Shown here: positions 41,251 through 53,747 of the stretch, piece by piece
Position numbering within the stretch: the stretch's first letter is position 1
Layout: every line of letters begins with the position of its first letter
NCBI GenBank assembly: GCA_046052145.1
Contig: JBJOMW010000001.1
Coordinates: 310,001 to 374,000, forward strand
DNA: 64,000 nt
Source of the DNA: Falsiroseomonas sp046052145
Lineage (GTDB): Bacteria > Pseudomonadota > Alphaproteobacteria > Acetobacterales > Acetobacteraceae
Direction of reading: 5' to 3'
Made by a program: the position numbers and the translations under genes
Notes under the pieces: generated by a model
The model's database searches: none
What the model was told of the DNA's origin: nothing
Seen by the model: the letters and a program-made list of their open reading frames with translations, nothing else

Positions 41251-43134
41251 CTATGGGATGCCGCCGTTGCCGGCGCGCCCGGCGCCTGCGGCGCCGTCAT
41301 CCCCCAATCCGCCGGGGCCGCCTTCGGTGGCCCCGTCCTCTTCCATCTCGCCCCGCCGCCACGCTTCCAGCGCCTGGCCCAGTCGGATCAGGCGCCGCTG
41401 GGCGGCTTCGTCATTGGTCTCCGCCAGTGCCTGGCGGGCGGCCGCCTGGTCGGCGCGCAACTCCGCCTCGCCGCGCAGCAGACCGAAGAAATGCCACCAG
41501 GCGTCCAGGGCCTCCTTCGGCTGGGCGTCCGGCTGGGCGGCGGCGGGCAGGGAAGGGTCGCGCAGCAGCGCGGCGGCAAACTCCCCCAGACCCAAGTGGC
41601 CGAGGTGGTCCATGAGGGCGGCAGAGTCAAGTTCATGGCCCCCCGACAGCCATGCGAGCATCGCCGCGCGGCATTGCGCGAGCGGCCCGGCGCCGAATTC
41701 CAGCCCGCCCAGGCTCTCCTCCACCTCTGGCAGCAGCCAAGGGTGGCGGAGCGCGATGGCGAGCAGAGCGGCGGCCTGGGCGGCGCGGGTGCGCTCGGGC
41801 GTGATGGCCGGGCGCGGCCGCGCAAGGGCCAGCGGCTTGCGGCCTGGCGGGCCGCCCCGGCCGCCCATCTGCGGCGCCGGGCGCGTTGCCTGGTAGAAGC
41901 GGTCGCGCAGCAAGCGGCGGTATTCGCCGGCCAGCGCCCGGTCCGTGATGGCCCCCGCCGCCTGATCCAGCCGCGTGACCAGCGCCGCGCGCTGTTCGGG
42001 GGTCGCCACCGGCCGGCCTTCGGCGATCAGGCCGAACAGCGCGTCGCCCAGGCCGCGCGCGCCATCCAGCACCGCCTGGAAGGCCGCTGGCCCGCCCTTC
42101 ACCACCAGCGTGTCCGGATCTTCGCCCGCCGGCAGGGTGGCGAGCTTCAGGCTGCGCTCGGCCGAGACCAGGGGGAGCGCCGCTTCAGCGGCCCGCGCCG
42201 CGGCCCGGGCGCCGGCGGCGTCGCCGTCGAAACACAGGATCGGCTCCGGCGTCAGGCGCCAGAGCTCCTCCATCTGTTCCGCCGTCAGCGCCGTACCGAG
42301 CGGCGCGACCGCCCCGGTGAAACCGGCTTGGTGGAGGGCGATGACGTCCATATAGCCTTCGACCGCCACCACCACGCCACCGCGGAAGGCGCCCTCCCGC
42401 GCGAGGTCGAGGGCGTAGAGGCTCTGGCGCTTCTTAAACAGCACCGTCTCCGGCCCGTTGACGTATTTCGGCACCCCGTCGCCGAGGATGCGGCCACCGA
42501 AGCTGATGATCCGCCCGCGTCGGTCGCGGATGGGGAACATCACGCGGTTGAAGAACAGCTCGGTCGGGGGGCCGTCCTCCCGCTCCCGCAGCAGGCCGGC
42601 TTCCAGCAGCTGTTCGGGGGTGATGCCCTCCGCCTTCAGGTCGGCGATCAGCGTCCCCCGCCCGGCGCCGGACCAGCCGAGGCCGAAGCCGCGGATCGTC
42701 TCCTCCGTCAGGCCGCGGCGGCGGAGATAAGCGAGGCCATCCGTCCCTTCCGGCAGCCGCAGCCTGCGTTCGAAGGAGGCGGCGGCGGCGTCCATCACGC
42801 CATGCAGGTCGCGCGCGCGCCTCTCCCGCGCGGCGGCTTCGGGTGTGGGTTTCGGGACGTCGAGCCCGGCTTCGGAGGCCAGGCGTTCGACCGCTTCGGG
42901 GAAGCTCGCGCCTTCGGCGCGCATGACGAAGCTGATGGCGTCCCCATGCGCGCCGCAGCCGAAGCAATGGAAATGGTCGTCATAGACGTAGAAGGAGGGC
43001 GTCTTTTCCCCATGGAAGGGGCAGCACCCCTTCCAGTTCCGCCCCGAGCGCGCGAGCCGCGTCTTGCGGCCGATCAGCGATGGCAGCGGCGTGCGGAGCC
43101 GAAGCTCGTCGAGGAAGGCGGGGGGCAGGGCCAT
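41251..43134 (-). CDS. dnaG: DNA primase
   Basis: Synthesises RNA primers at the replication fork, 627 residues. The zinc domain has C38, H41, C57 and C60 ('CCPFHGEK', 'FHCFGCGAHGD'). The TOPRIM core shows 'VVVAVEGYMDVIALHQAG' and 'LCFDGDAAGARAA'. The C-terminal helicase-binding domain is present but divergent, followed by a Gly/Glu-rich tail. ATG 43134 is eight bases after AAGGGGG; the in-frame GTG at 43140 is too close to it. Confidence 0.97.
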   Translation of the reverse strand: MALPPAFLDELRLRTPLPSLIGRKTRLARSGRNWKGCCPFHGEKTPSFYVYDDHFHCFGCGAHGDAISFVMRAEGASFPEAVERLASEAGLDVPKPTPEAAARERRARDLHGVMDAAAASFERRLRLPEGTDGLAYLRRRGLTEETIRGFGLGWSGAGRGTLIADLKAEGITPEQLLEAGLLREREDGPPTELFFNRVMFPIRDRRGRIISFGGRILGDGVPKYVNGPETVLFKKRQSLYALDLAREGAFRGGVVVAVEGYMDVIALHQAGFTGAVAPLGTALTAEQMEELWRLTPEPILCFDGDAAGARAAARAAEAALPLVSAERSLKLATLPAGEDPDTLVVKGGPAAFQAVLDGARGLGDALFGLIAEGRPVATPEQRAALVTRLDQAAGAITDRALAGEYRRLLRDRFYQATRPAPQMGGRGGPPGRKPLALARPRPAITPERTRAAQAAALLAIALRHPWLLPEVEESLGGLEFGAGPLAQCRAAMLAWLSGGHELDSAALMDHLGHLGLGEFAAALLRDPSLPAAAQPDAQPKEALDAWWHFFGLLRGEAELRADQAAARQALAETNDEAAQRRLIRLGQALEAWRRGEMEEDGATEGGPGGLGDDGAAGAGRAGNGGIP

Positions 43135-43158
43135 GGGCACTACCCCCTTAGCACAGGA

Positions 43159-43620
43159 TCACCCGCCCAGCTTCGCCTTCACCAGCGGGTTCGCCCGGCT
43201 CATGTCGAGCGCGGCCCCGTGCTTCTTCAGCGCGGCCATGACCTTGCCCATGTCCTTCACGCTGGTCGCGCCGGCCTCGGCGATGGCTGCGTCCACGGCA
43301 GCAGCGATGGCGGCATCATCCATCTGCGACGGAAGAAAACCTTCGATCACCGCGATCTCGGCCAGTTCCTTCTCGGCCAGCTCCTGCCTTCCGCCCTGCT
43401 TGTAGAGCTCCACGCTCTCGCGCCGGGACTTCACCATGCCGCGCAGCATGGAGATCACCTGGTCGTCCGGCACCTTGTCCACGCCAGAAGGACGGGCGGC
43501 GATGTCCACATCCTTCAGCTTGGCGGTGATCATGCGGATGGTGGAGGTCTTGGCAGCGTCCTTGGCGAGCATTGCCTCCTTCAGGGCCGCGGTGAACCGG
43601 GTGCGCAGGTCGTCCGACAT
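43159..43620 (-). CDS. yqeY: GatB/YqeY domain-containing protein
   Basis: 153-residue helical protein of the YqeY family, related to the C-terminal domain of GatB that recognises tRNA. Seen: 'DDLRTRFTAALKEAMLAKD', 'TSTIRMITAKLKDVDIA', 'ELAEKELAEIAVIEGFLP' and 'SVKDMGKVMAALKK'. It is first in the operon with dnaG and rpoD. A role in amidotransferase-like tRNA metabolism is inferred only from the domain. Confidence 0.93.
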   Translation of the reverse strand: MSDDLRTRFTAALKEAMLAKDAAKTSTIRMITAKLKDVDIAARPSGVDKVPDDQVISMLRGMVKSRRESVELYKQGGRQELAEKELAEIAVIEGFLPSQMDDAAIAAAVDAAIAEAGATSVKDMGKVMAALKKHGAALDMSRANPLVKAKLGG

Positions 43621-43793
43621 CGGTGTATCTCCTCCCCTGCTCTACTCCCCCAGCGCCGCCGGGGGGTCAACGGCCGAGAGCGCCCAAAGGCCGGCGAGAG
43701 GGCTGCGGCAGGTTCTCAGGCGTCCGGGCGTTCACGCCCTGCCGGAATATGCTCTAGGCTCCCGCCCGCAACAGCCGATCGAGTGCGACACGC

Positions 43794-44231
43794 ATGTCCT
43801 GGCCCCATGCCGAGCGTCCCGGTGAGCCTGCCGATCCGTCCCGTCCCTGGCATTGGGTCGCGCGCAGCGACGATGGCGGGCTGCATCCGCTGCCGATCAG
43901 CTGGACCCCGCATCTGCGCAACTGGGTGACCTGGGATGGCGCGACGCTGGCCCCGGCCGAGGCCGCCGCGCGCTTCCGCTATCTCGGCCCCTGCCTGACG
44001 CCGGCCGAATCCGAGGCCCGGGTCGCGCAGGCAGCGGCCGCGGCCGCCCCCCCGCGCGAGGTCCCGCCTGGCGAGTTGCGCGGCCTCGCCGGTCTGGGCG
44101 CGACCTCCATCCCCGATCCGCCGCCGACGATGGTGTTCAAGAAGGACGCGATCCGAAACCACCTGCTGATCTTCGCCGGCACGCTGTTCGGGACGCTGTT
44201 CCTGATCGACAAGTTTAATTTGATGAGGTGA
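43794..44231 (+). CDS. Hypothetical protein with C-terminal membrane helix
   Basis: 145 residues, no family recognised. The N-terminal two thirds are soluble and Pro/Trp-rich ('RPWHWVARSDDGGLHPLP', 'TPHLRNWVTWDGATLAP'). The C-terminus 'NHLLIFAGTLFGTLFLIDKF' is a single hydrophobic helix, so the protein is probably tail-anchored. It lies alone between divergent yqeY and convergent metF. The steady codon usage with neighbours suggests a real gene. Confidence 0.6.
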   Translation: MSWPHAERPGEPADPSRPWHWVARSDDGGLHPLPISWTPHLRNWVTWDGATLAPAEAAARFRYLGPCLTPAESEARVAQAAAAAAPPREVPPGELRGLAGLGATSIPDPPPTMVFKKDAIRNHLLIFAGTLFGTLFLIDKFNLMR

Positions 44232-44261
44232 GGGGGCGGGCGCGACCGCCCGCCCCCACCG

Positions 44262-45209
44262 TCAGCCCGCCGCCTGCTCCGCCTTCGCCGGGCGCACGCC
44301 CAGCAGATGCGCGATGGCATAGCTCAGGTCGGCGCGGTTCAGCGTGTAGAAGTGGAACTCGTCCACGCCGTTCGCCTGCAGCAGCCGCACCTGTTCCGCC
44401 GCGACCACAGCGGCGACCATGCGGCGCGTCTCGGCATCCTCCTCCAGCCCGTCGAACAGGCGGGCCATCCAGGTCGGGACGGAGGCGCCGCACATCGCGC
44501 TGAACTTCTGCACCTGCTTGAAGTTGGACACTGGCAGGATGCCCGGCACGATCGGCACGGTGATCCCCGCCGCGGCGCAACGGTCGAGGAAGCGCAGATA
44601 GATGTCGGTATCGAAGAAGTATTGCGTGATCGCACGCGTCGCGCCCGCATCAATCTTGCGCTTCAGGAAATCGAGGTCTGCCTGGGCCGAGGTCGCCGCC
44701 GGATGCATCTCCGGATAGGCGCCGACGCTGATGTCGAAATCGGCGATCTTGCGCAGCCCACGGACCAGATCCTCGGCCTGGGCATAGCCGCCGGGATGCG
44801 GGGTGTATTCGGTGGCTCCTGCCGGCGGATCGCCGCGCAGAGCAACAATGTGTCGAACGCCGGCCGCAAGATAGCCGCGCGCGACCTCGTCCACTTCCTC
44901 GCGCGTTGCGCCGACACAGGTCAGGTGCGCGGCCGGCGTCAGCGAGGTTTCCTGCGCGAGGCGGGAGACCGTCTCATGCGTGCGCGTCCGCGTGGTGCCG
45001 CCGGCGCCATAGGTGACGGAGACGAAGCGCGGCGCCAGCGGCTCCAGCCGGCGGATCGCGGCCCAGAGCTGCTGTTCCAGCGTCTCATTCTTGGGAGGGA
45101 AGAATTCGAAGGACAGCTTGGGCGGCGGCAGCTCGGTCGGCTGCGGCAGGCCCGAAACGCGGGGGGCAGTCAGCCAGCGCTGCAGCGTGCCTGCCAGGGC
45201 GAGGTTCAT
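44262..45209 (-). CDS. metF: 5,10-methylenetetrahydrofolate reductase
   Basis: FAD-dependent reduction of methylene-THF to methyl-THF for methionine synthesis; 315 residues, full (beta/alpha)8 barrel. Seen: 'LSFEFFPPKNETLEQQL' with the catalytic glutamate, 'FVSVTYGAGGTTRTRT', 'HLTCVGATREEVDEV', 'VALRGDPPAG' and 'AITQYFFDTDIYLRFLD'. ATG 45209 is nine bases after GGGAG, better than the ATG at 45218, which touches it. Divergent from mlaA. I saw no SAM or SAH riboswitch in the leader. Confidence 0.95.
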   Translation of the reverse strand: MNLALAGTLQRWLTAPRVSGLPQPTELPPPKLSFEFFPPKNETLEQQLWAAIRRLEPLAPRFVSVTYGAGGTTRTRTHETVSRLAQETSLTPAAHLTCVGATREEVDEVARGYLAAGVRHIVALRGDPPAGATEYTPHPGGYAQAEDLVRGLRKIADFDISVGAYPEMHPAATSAQADLDFLKRKIDAGATRAITQYFFDTDIYLRFLDRCAAAGITVPIVPGILPVSNFKQVQKFSAMCGASVPTWMARLFDGLEEDAETRRMVAAVVAAEQVRLLQANGVDEFHFYTLNRADLSYAIAHLLGVRPAKAEQAAG

Positions 45210-45398
45210 GCCAGCCATCTCCCATCGCGCGTGCGGTACGGCACCAATTGCAACCCTGCGCGCCACTTCACCCGTTCCCGAACCGGGCCGGCCGCGCATA
45301 TAAGGAGCCGATCGTCAGTCGGGAAGCCTTCAAGGGAATCCGGCGGCATACGAGCCCTGCCGGACAGGATGGGCCGAAGGGGGATCAGGAGATTGCGT

Positions 45399-46238
45399 GT
45401 GACTGTCATCCCGAAGACCGGCTCCGCCGCGACGGCGCCGCGCCGCCGCGCCGGTCCCGTTCGGCTGGCGGCCACGCTCCTGCTCGGCCTGGTGCTGGTC
45501 GGCTGCGCCGCGCGCCCTGATCCCGCCGACCCCGAGGCGGTGGCCGAATTCGAGCAGACCAACGACCCGCTCGAGCCGCTGAACCGCGGCATGTACGTCG
45601 TGAATGATGGGCTGGACACGCTGTTGATTCGCCCGGCGGCGGAGGCCTATCGCATCTTCATCCCGCCTGAGATCCGGACCAGCGTGCGCAACATGCTGGG
45701 CAATCTGCGCAGCCCGGTGATCCTGCTGAATGACGTCCTGCAGGGTGAAACGCAGCGCGCAGGCACCACGCTCGGCCGCTTCCTGCTCAACACCACGCTC
45801 GGTGTGGGTGGCGTGTTCGATGTCGCGGCCGGCTACGGCCTGCTGGGCCATGGCGAGGATTTCGGCCAGACCCTCGCGGTGTGGGGCGCGGAGGAGGGGC
45901 CGTATCTGTTCCTGCCCTTCCTCGGCCCATCCAACCCGCGTGACCTGATCGGCACGGGGGTGGATGCGGTCAGCAACCCCTTCACCTGGATCAGCGGCGA
46001 CGCATGGCTGGACACGGTGACGGCTGCGCGCATCGGCTTGCAGGTGTTGGACACCCGCGAAGGCCTGATCGAGCCGCTGGACGCGCTGCGCCAAGGCTCG
46101 CTTGATCCCTATGCCGCACTGCGCAGCGCCTATCGCCAGCGGCGCGCGACCGAGATCCGCAACCCTGCCGTCAGCTCGCCTGCGGCGCGCGGCACCGGCT
46201 TTGGCGTCGGCGCCGGCGTCGACAGCCCGCGCCGCTGA
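45399..46238 (+). CDS. mlaA: MlaA family lipoprotein
   Basis: Outer-membrane lipoprotein of the Mla phospholipid retrograde transport system, 279 residues. The signal peptide ends in the lipobox 'LVGC', so the cysteine near residue 31 is lipidated. MlaA core motifs: 'NDPLEPLNRGMYVVND', 'VRNMLGNLRSPVILLNDVLQ', 'STLGVGG'-like 'NTTLGVGGVFDVA' and 'GPYLFLPFLGPSNPRDLIG'. GTG 45399 is seven bases after AGGAG. Only mlaC follows; mlaFED are not here. Confidence 0.93.
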   Translation: MTVIPKTGSAATAPRRRAGPVRLAATLLLGLVLVGCAARPDPADPEAVAEFEQTNDPLEPLNRGMYVVNDGLDTLLIRPAAEAYRIFIPPEIRTSVRNMLGNLRSPVILLNDVLQGETQRAGTTLGRFLLNTTLGVGGVFDVAAGYGLLGHGEDFGQTLAVWGAEEGPYLFLPFLGPSNPRDLIGTGVDAVSNPFTWISGDAWLDTVTAARIGLQVLDTREGLIEPLDALRQGSLDPYAALRSAYRQRRATEIRNPAVSSPAARGTGFGVGAGVDSPRR

Positions 46239-46257
46239 CCGCCGGGAGGAGGACGCC

Positions 46258-46905
46258 ATGACCCGCCCCGCTTTGGCCACCCGCCGCCGGCTGCTCGGCG
46301 CAGCCGCGCTCGCGGGCGGCCTGCTGGTCGTGCGGCGCGGCCACGCGCAGCAGATCGACATTGCGCGTGCGACGAGCTTCATCCAGGCCACCGGCGAAGA
46401 GCTGGTCGCGGCCATCAATGCCGCGGGCGCACCGATTGCGCAGCGGCGAGAGCGTGTGGCGCAGATCCTGCGTCGTGCGGTAGATGTGGAAGGCGTCGGC
46501 CGCTTCATCCTGGGCCGCTGGTGGCGCAACGCGACGGCGGAGCAGCAGCAGGAATACCTGCAGCTGTTCGAGCAGGTGCTGATCCGCAACCTCTCGGCGC
46601 GCTTCGGTGAATTCCAGGGCGTGCGCTTCTCTCTCGGCCGCACCCAGGCGCGGACCGAGGAGGACGCGCTGGTCAGCACCATCGTCGAGCGTCCGGGCAA
46701 CCCGGCCTTCGGCCTCGACTGGCGGGTGGCGGAGGTGGGCGGCCAGCCCAAGGTCGTGGATGTGATCGCCGAAGGCACGAGCCTGCGGCTGACCACGCGC
46801 AGCGAGTATTCCTCGGTCGTCACACGCAATGGCGGCAGTGTCGCCGCGCTGCTCACCGCGATGCGCCAGCAGATCCAGCAGCTGGCGGCACGCGAAGGGG
46901 CGTGA
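46258..46905 (+). CDS. mlaC: MlaC/Ttg2D family phospholipid transport periplasmic protein
   Basis: Periplasmic lipid shuttle between MlaA and the inner membrane complex, 215 residues. The signal peptide 'TRRRLLGAAALAGGLLVVRR' has an RRR and could be Tat-type. The domain shows 'RILRRAVDVEGVGRFILGRW', 'EEYLQLFEQVLIRNLSARF' style text and 'LDWRVAEVGGQPKVVDVIAE'. GGGAGGAGGACG lies upstream of ATG 46258. It follows mlaA by 19 bases, an expected pair. Confidence 0.92.
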   Translation: MTRPALATRRRLLGAAALAGGLLVVRRGHAQQIDIARATSFIQATGEELVAAINAAGAPIAQRRERVAQILRRAVDVEGVGRFILGRWWRNATAEQQQEYLQLFEQVLIRNLSARFGEFQGVRFSLGRTQARTEEDALVSTIVERPGNPAFGLDWRVAEVGGQPKVVDVIAEGTSLRLTTRSEYSSVVTRNGGSVAALLTAMRQQIQQLAAREGA

Positions 46906-46940
46906 TCCCGCTCCCCCGCGTCGCGGGGGCAGGACCATGC

Positions 46941-47456
46941 CTATCTCACACTCTCGAACACCAGCATCCGGTGGCCCTGGTGGCGGAACTCGCCGGCCTC
47001 CTGCATGCCGATATCGGTCAGCACCGCGCGGGAGGCTGCGTTGGTCTCCCGCGCGATCGCGATGATGCGCGGCAGGCCAGCGCGATGCCCGGCCTCAAGC
47101 GCCGCGCCAGCCGCTTCGCGGGCATAGCCCTTGCCGCGGCACTCCGGCCATAGCGCGAAGCGGAGCGCAACGCCCCGCCCATCCGGCCGCTCCATCAGCC
47201 CGCAAATGCCAAGGAAGTCGCCGCTCGCGCGTTCGAACACCGACCAGGTGCCGTAGCCGCGCACCAGCCAGAATTCCATGTCGTCCTCGAGCTCCTGCGT
47301 CGTGCGCTCGGGGCTGCGGACCCCGTGCAGCATGAAGCCGAAGACGCGCTCATCGGCCTTCAGGCGAATCAGCTCGTCCAGGTGCTCAGGCCCCGGCGGC
47401 AGCAGCGACAGCCGCGCGGTGTGCAGCGTGCGCGGCGCGGAGAGGATGTGGCTCAC
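46941..47456 (-). CDS. GNAT family N-acetyltransferase (RimJ/RimL-like)
   Basis: 171 residues, RimJ/RimL-type acetyltransferase: 'TLHTARLSLLPPGPEHLDEL', 'SVFERASGDFLGICGLMERP', acetyl-CoA loop 'PECRGKGYAREAAGAALEAG', and 'RIIAIARETNAASRAVLTDI'. The GTG at 47456 overlaps the stop of the upstream hypothetical gene (GTGA). The pair is probably translated together. Acceptor unknown; ribosomal protein, amino acid or antibiotic acetylation are all possible in this group. Confidence 0.87.
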   Translation of the reverse strand: MSHILSAPRTLHTARLSLLPPGPEHLDELIRLKADERVFGFMLHGVRSPERTTQELEDDMEFWLVRGYGTWSVFERASGDFLGICGLMERPDGRGVALRFALWPECRGKGYAREAAGAALEAGHRAGLPRIIAIARETNAASRAVLTDIGMQEAGEFRHQGHRMLVFESVR

Positions 47457-48037
47457 GCGGGGTCGAGCCGGATGGCGAAGCCCTCGCCGTCGGGGATGAA
47501 TTCGGCGAAGCCGGTGGCGATGCGCGCATCCGGCCGAGCGCGATGCAGCGCGCGGAACAGCGCATCGGGGCTGCCCGGCGCCGGCCAGCGGCGCGGCATC
47601 GCGCCCACCGCGACCAGCGCGCGCGCGATCACCTGCGCGCAATTCCCGCCGATCGCGACGAAGCGCGGCGGGCGCGCGGCAATCTCCTCCCACACGCGCA
47701 CGAAGCCGAGCGCCGCCTCGCGCCCGACCGGGACCACGAGGAAGGTGGTCGGGCAGCGTCGCGCGCGGGCCTCCGCCGCGAGCATGTATTCCGGCCGATC
47801 CGTCAGCAGCGCGCGATGGTCGCGCACCATGCCCGGCGCGATGATCGCGAGCCGCCGGTCGCGTTTGGTGCGCGCGTAGTAGCCCAGCGGCACGCCATGC
47901 GGCAGCAGCGCATCCGCATGCCCGCCTTCATCGGTCGAGCGGATATCGGGGCCGGCCTTGTAGCGGCAGGCGATGCCGATCTCATCGGCGCCGATACGCA
48001 GCCAGGCGAGGTGGGAATGCGTGCCGGGGGCGGTCAT
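47453..48037 (-). CDS. Hypothetical protein, possibly a permuted papain-fold (NlpC/LRAT-like) protein
   Basis: 194 residues, no family confidently recognised. Two features suggest a permuted papain-type fold: an N-terminal 'THSHLAWLRIGADEIGI' with a histidine in a strand, and a later 'AIGGNCAQVIARALVAVGA', resembling the 'NCxxFVxRxL' helix carrying the nucleophilic cysteine. A 'GHADALLPHG' segment lies between. This is inference from motif shape only; a non-enzymatic protein is possible. It is translationally coupled to a GNAT acetyltransferase. Confidence 0.55.
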   Translation of the reverse strand: MTAPGTHSHLAWLRIGADEIGIACRYKAGPDIRSTDEGGHADALLPHGVPLGYYARTKRDRRLAIIAPGMVRDHRALLTDRPEYMLAAEARARRCPTTFLVVPVGREAALGFVRVWEEIAARPPRFVAIGGNCAQVIARALVAVGAMPRRWPAPGSPDALFRALHRARPDARIATGFAEFIPDGEGFAIRLDPA

Positions 48038-48105
48038 GGGGTGGGTTGGGTGGTCCGGGAAGCCTGAAGCCCTCCCCCGCAGAGCGGGGGAGGGAGTGTG
48101 CGTGC

Positions 48106-49785
<1,680 letters not shown>

Positions 49786-49896
49786 CGGCTTCGGCTTCCG
49801 GGGGCAATGGGGAGAGGGCCGGCGTTCTATCGCGGGGCGGAGGGGGGCGCAAACGGCAAGAGGGTCGTTGGCGGGGCGAGCGGGAGGCCATCAGGA

Positions 49897-49985
49897 GCGC
49901 CGCTGCGCGGCGCAACCTTATCCCTCCGGGGGATCCCCGCGCTCACGGACGCTGCGCGTCCTATCGCCGGGCACCTGCGGTGCCC
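49897..49985. repeat. Cluster of perfect short hairpins next to tRNA-Ile
   Basis: Three stem-loops share an exact TGC triloop: GCGCCGC-TGC-GCGGCGC (49897-49913), GGACGC-TGC-GCGTCC (49947-49962 region) and GGGCACC-TGC-GGTGCCC (49969-49985). A fourth, ATCCC/GGGAT, lies at 49920-49934. They lie just past the tRNA 3' end and before ettA. Processing, attenuation or a different REP-type family could explain them. Confidence 0.6.
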
Positions 49986-50000
49986 TGCGAACGCTGGGGA

Positions 50001-50073
50001 TGGGCCCGGAGGGACTCGAACCCCCAACCAAGCCGTTATGAGCGGCCCGCTCTAACCATTGAGCTACAGGCCC
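50001..50073 (-). tRNA. tRNA with CAU anticodon, most likely tRNA-Ile2 (lysidine type)
   Basis: A complete 73-base cloverleaf on the minus strand: acceptor GGGCCTG/CGGGCCC, D-arm GCTC/GAGC, anticodon stem GGCCG/CGGCT with loop CTCATAA, and T-arm GGGGG-TTCGAGT-CCCTC. CCA is not encoded. CAU could be Met, initiator Met or Ile. The body 'GGTTAGAGCGGGC', the TTGGTTG-like variable region and the lack of initiator features resemble tRNA-Ile(CAU) of E. coli, whose C34 is changed to lysidine. Confidence 0.88.
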
Positions 50074-50136
50074 ATAGCCCGGCCCAGGGATGGCGAAACC
50101 CTGCGCCGCGCGCAAGGGCAGCGCGGTGGATAAACC

Positions 50137-51135
50137 CTATCGCTCGCAGCGCAGCTGCACCGTCGCCCGGTGCGCGATCTCGCCCACATCGGCCGCGCTG
50201 CGGTCCGCCCCGCGGCTCTCGGCGGTGCGAAAGGGCACGCCAGAGCGGCGCAGGAAGGCCTGCGCGACCTCGCCCTTCACCGCGAAATTCACATTGTCCA
50301 CGTTCTGGACCCGGCGGTTGTCGAGCTTCGAGACGACCACCCCCACCACATGGCCCTGCAGGTCCAGCATCGGCCCGCCGGAATTGCCCGGCTGGACCTC
50401 GGCGCTGATCTGGAAGTTGTTCGGGTCGTTCCGCACGCCCGCCAGCGCGTTGATGACGCCCCGCGTCAGCTTCGGATCGGCCGAGAGCAGCCCGGCCAGC
50501 GGGAAGCCATAGACGATCACATCCTCCCCCCGCCGCACCGTCGGGCCGCTGCGGAAGGGCAGGGTCGGGCCCGGATTGCCCGGTACGGTCAGCACCGCGA
50601 GGTCGAGCGCGGCATCCACCTGCGCCGGCGGGGTCGCGGCCAGCCAGCGGCCATCGGCGGTGCGCGCCAGCACGCGGTTGCAGCCATCCACCACATGCTG
50701 GTTGGTCAGCACCCGGTCCGGCGCCACCACGAAGCCCGTGCCGGTCGAGACGCGCTGCGCCTGCTGGTTCGGCCGCGCCTGCGCGACCGCGGGTGCGGGT
50801 GCGGCGGCGGTGGCGAGTTCCACCCGCGTCTCCGTGCAGATGTCGCGGTCGCGGACCACCGCCTCTCGCCCATCGGCCAGCACCAGGCGGATGTCGAAGC
50901 GGCAGCCGGCCTCGGGGCTCGGGCGCAGGCTGAAGGCCTGGTTCGGCCCGAGCGGCCCGCGGTTGAGCAAATTGCCCCCCCAATCGGCGCGGCCGCTGCG
51001 CACGGCATGCAGCGCCGTCGCCTCCACGCCCGTGCGGTTGGCGATGCGCACCGGCTCGGCCTGGGGCGCTGGCGCCTGGGCCACGGCCGGCGCGGCCAGC
51101 AGCAGAAGGGCAAGGAGAGGGACAGCCTGTCGCAT
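50137..51135 (-). CDS. Secreted trypsin-like serine protease (S1 family)
   Basis: 332 residues with a Sec signal peptide ('QAVPLLALLLLAAPAVAQ'). After about 100 residues of N-terminal domain comes a chymotrypsin-type protease with H147 ('LTNQHVVDGC'), D178 ('DAALDLAVL') and S252 ('PGNSGGPMLD') as catalytic triad. There is no PDZ domain, unlike DegP. The N-terminal domain has two cysteines (C78, C100) that may pair. ATG 51135 follows no strong ribosome site. It is probably periplasmic. Function unknown. Confidence 0.88.
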   Translation of the reverse strand: MRQAVPLLALLLLAAPAVAQAPAPQAEPVRIANRTGVEATALHAVRSGRADWGGNLLNRGPLGPNQAFSLRPSPEAGCRFDIRLVLADGREAVVRDRDICTETRVELATAAAPAPAVAQARPNQQAQRVSTGTGFVVAPDRVLTNQHVVDGCNRVLARTADGRWLAATPPAQVDAALDLAVLTVPGNPGPTLPFRSGPTVRRGEDVIVYGFPLAGLLSADPKLTRGVINALAGVRNDPNNFQISAEVQPGNSGGPMLDLQGHVVGVVVSKLDNRRVQNVDNVNFAVKGEVAQAFLRRSGVPFRTAESRGADRSAADVGEIAHRATVQLRCER

Positions 51136-51259
51136 GGGCTGTGATGTCGCGACGCCTCACGCCGACGTCAACGCCCCAGAAAGCCGGGACAAGCTGATCC
51201 GGATCAAGGCTGCGGCCGGCCTGGCCGGCCAGACTGGCCCCACGCGCCCAGCCTGGCCC

Positions 51260-51290
51260 TTGACCCTCCCATGATGGGAGGCCCCATCTG
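51260..51290 (+). promoter_or_regulatory. Probable CueR-type promoter of copA
   Basis: TTGACC (51260-51265) is followed after 19 bases by CATCTG (51285-51290), the long spacer typical of MerR-family promoters. The perfect dyad CCTCCC-ATGAT-GGGAGG (51265-51281) sits in the spacer, as expected for a CueR site. Transcription would start near 51297, which is the copA ATG, so the message may be leaderless. The regulator is encoded two genes on. Confidence 0.65.
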
Positions 51291-51296
51291 GTGCGG

Positions 51297-53743
<2,447 letters not shown>

Positions 53744-53747
<4 letters not shown>

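Noticed and set aside
45210..45398. SAM- or SAH-type riboswitch in the metF leader.
   Set aside because: I could not find the conserved core of any such class; only a short GC hairpin is seen. A covariance scan would decide.
50001..50073. Calling the CAU tRNA an initiator or elongator methionine tRNA.
   Set aside because: G1-C72 is paired, unlike bacterial initiators, and the body matches tRNA-Ile2 better than elongator Met. Some doubt remains without a tRNA model.
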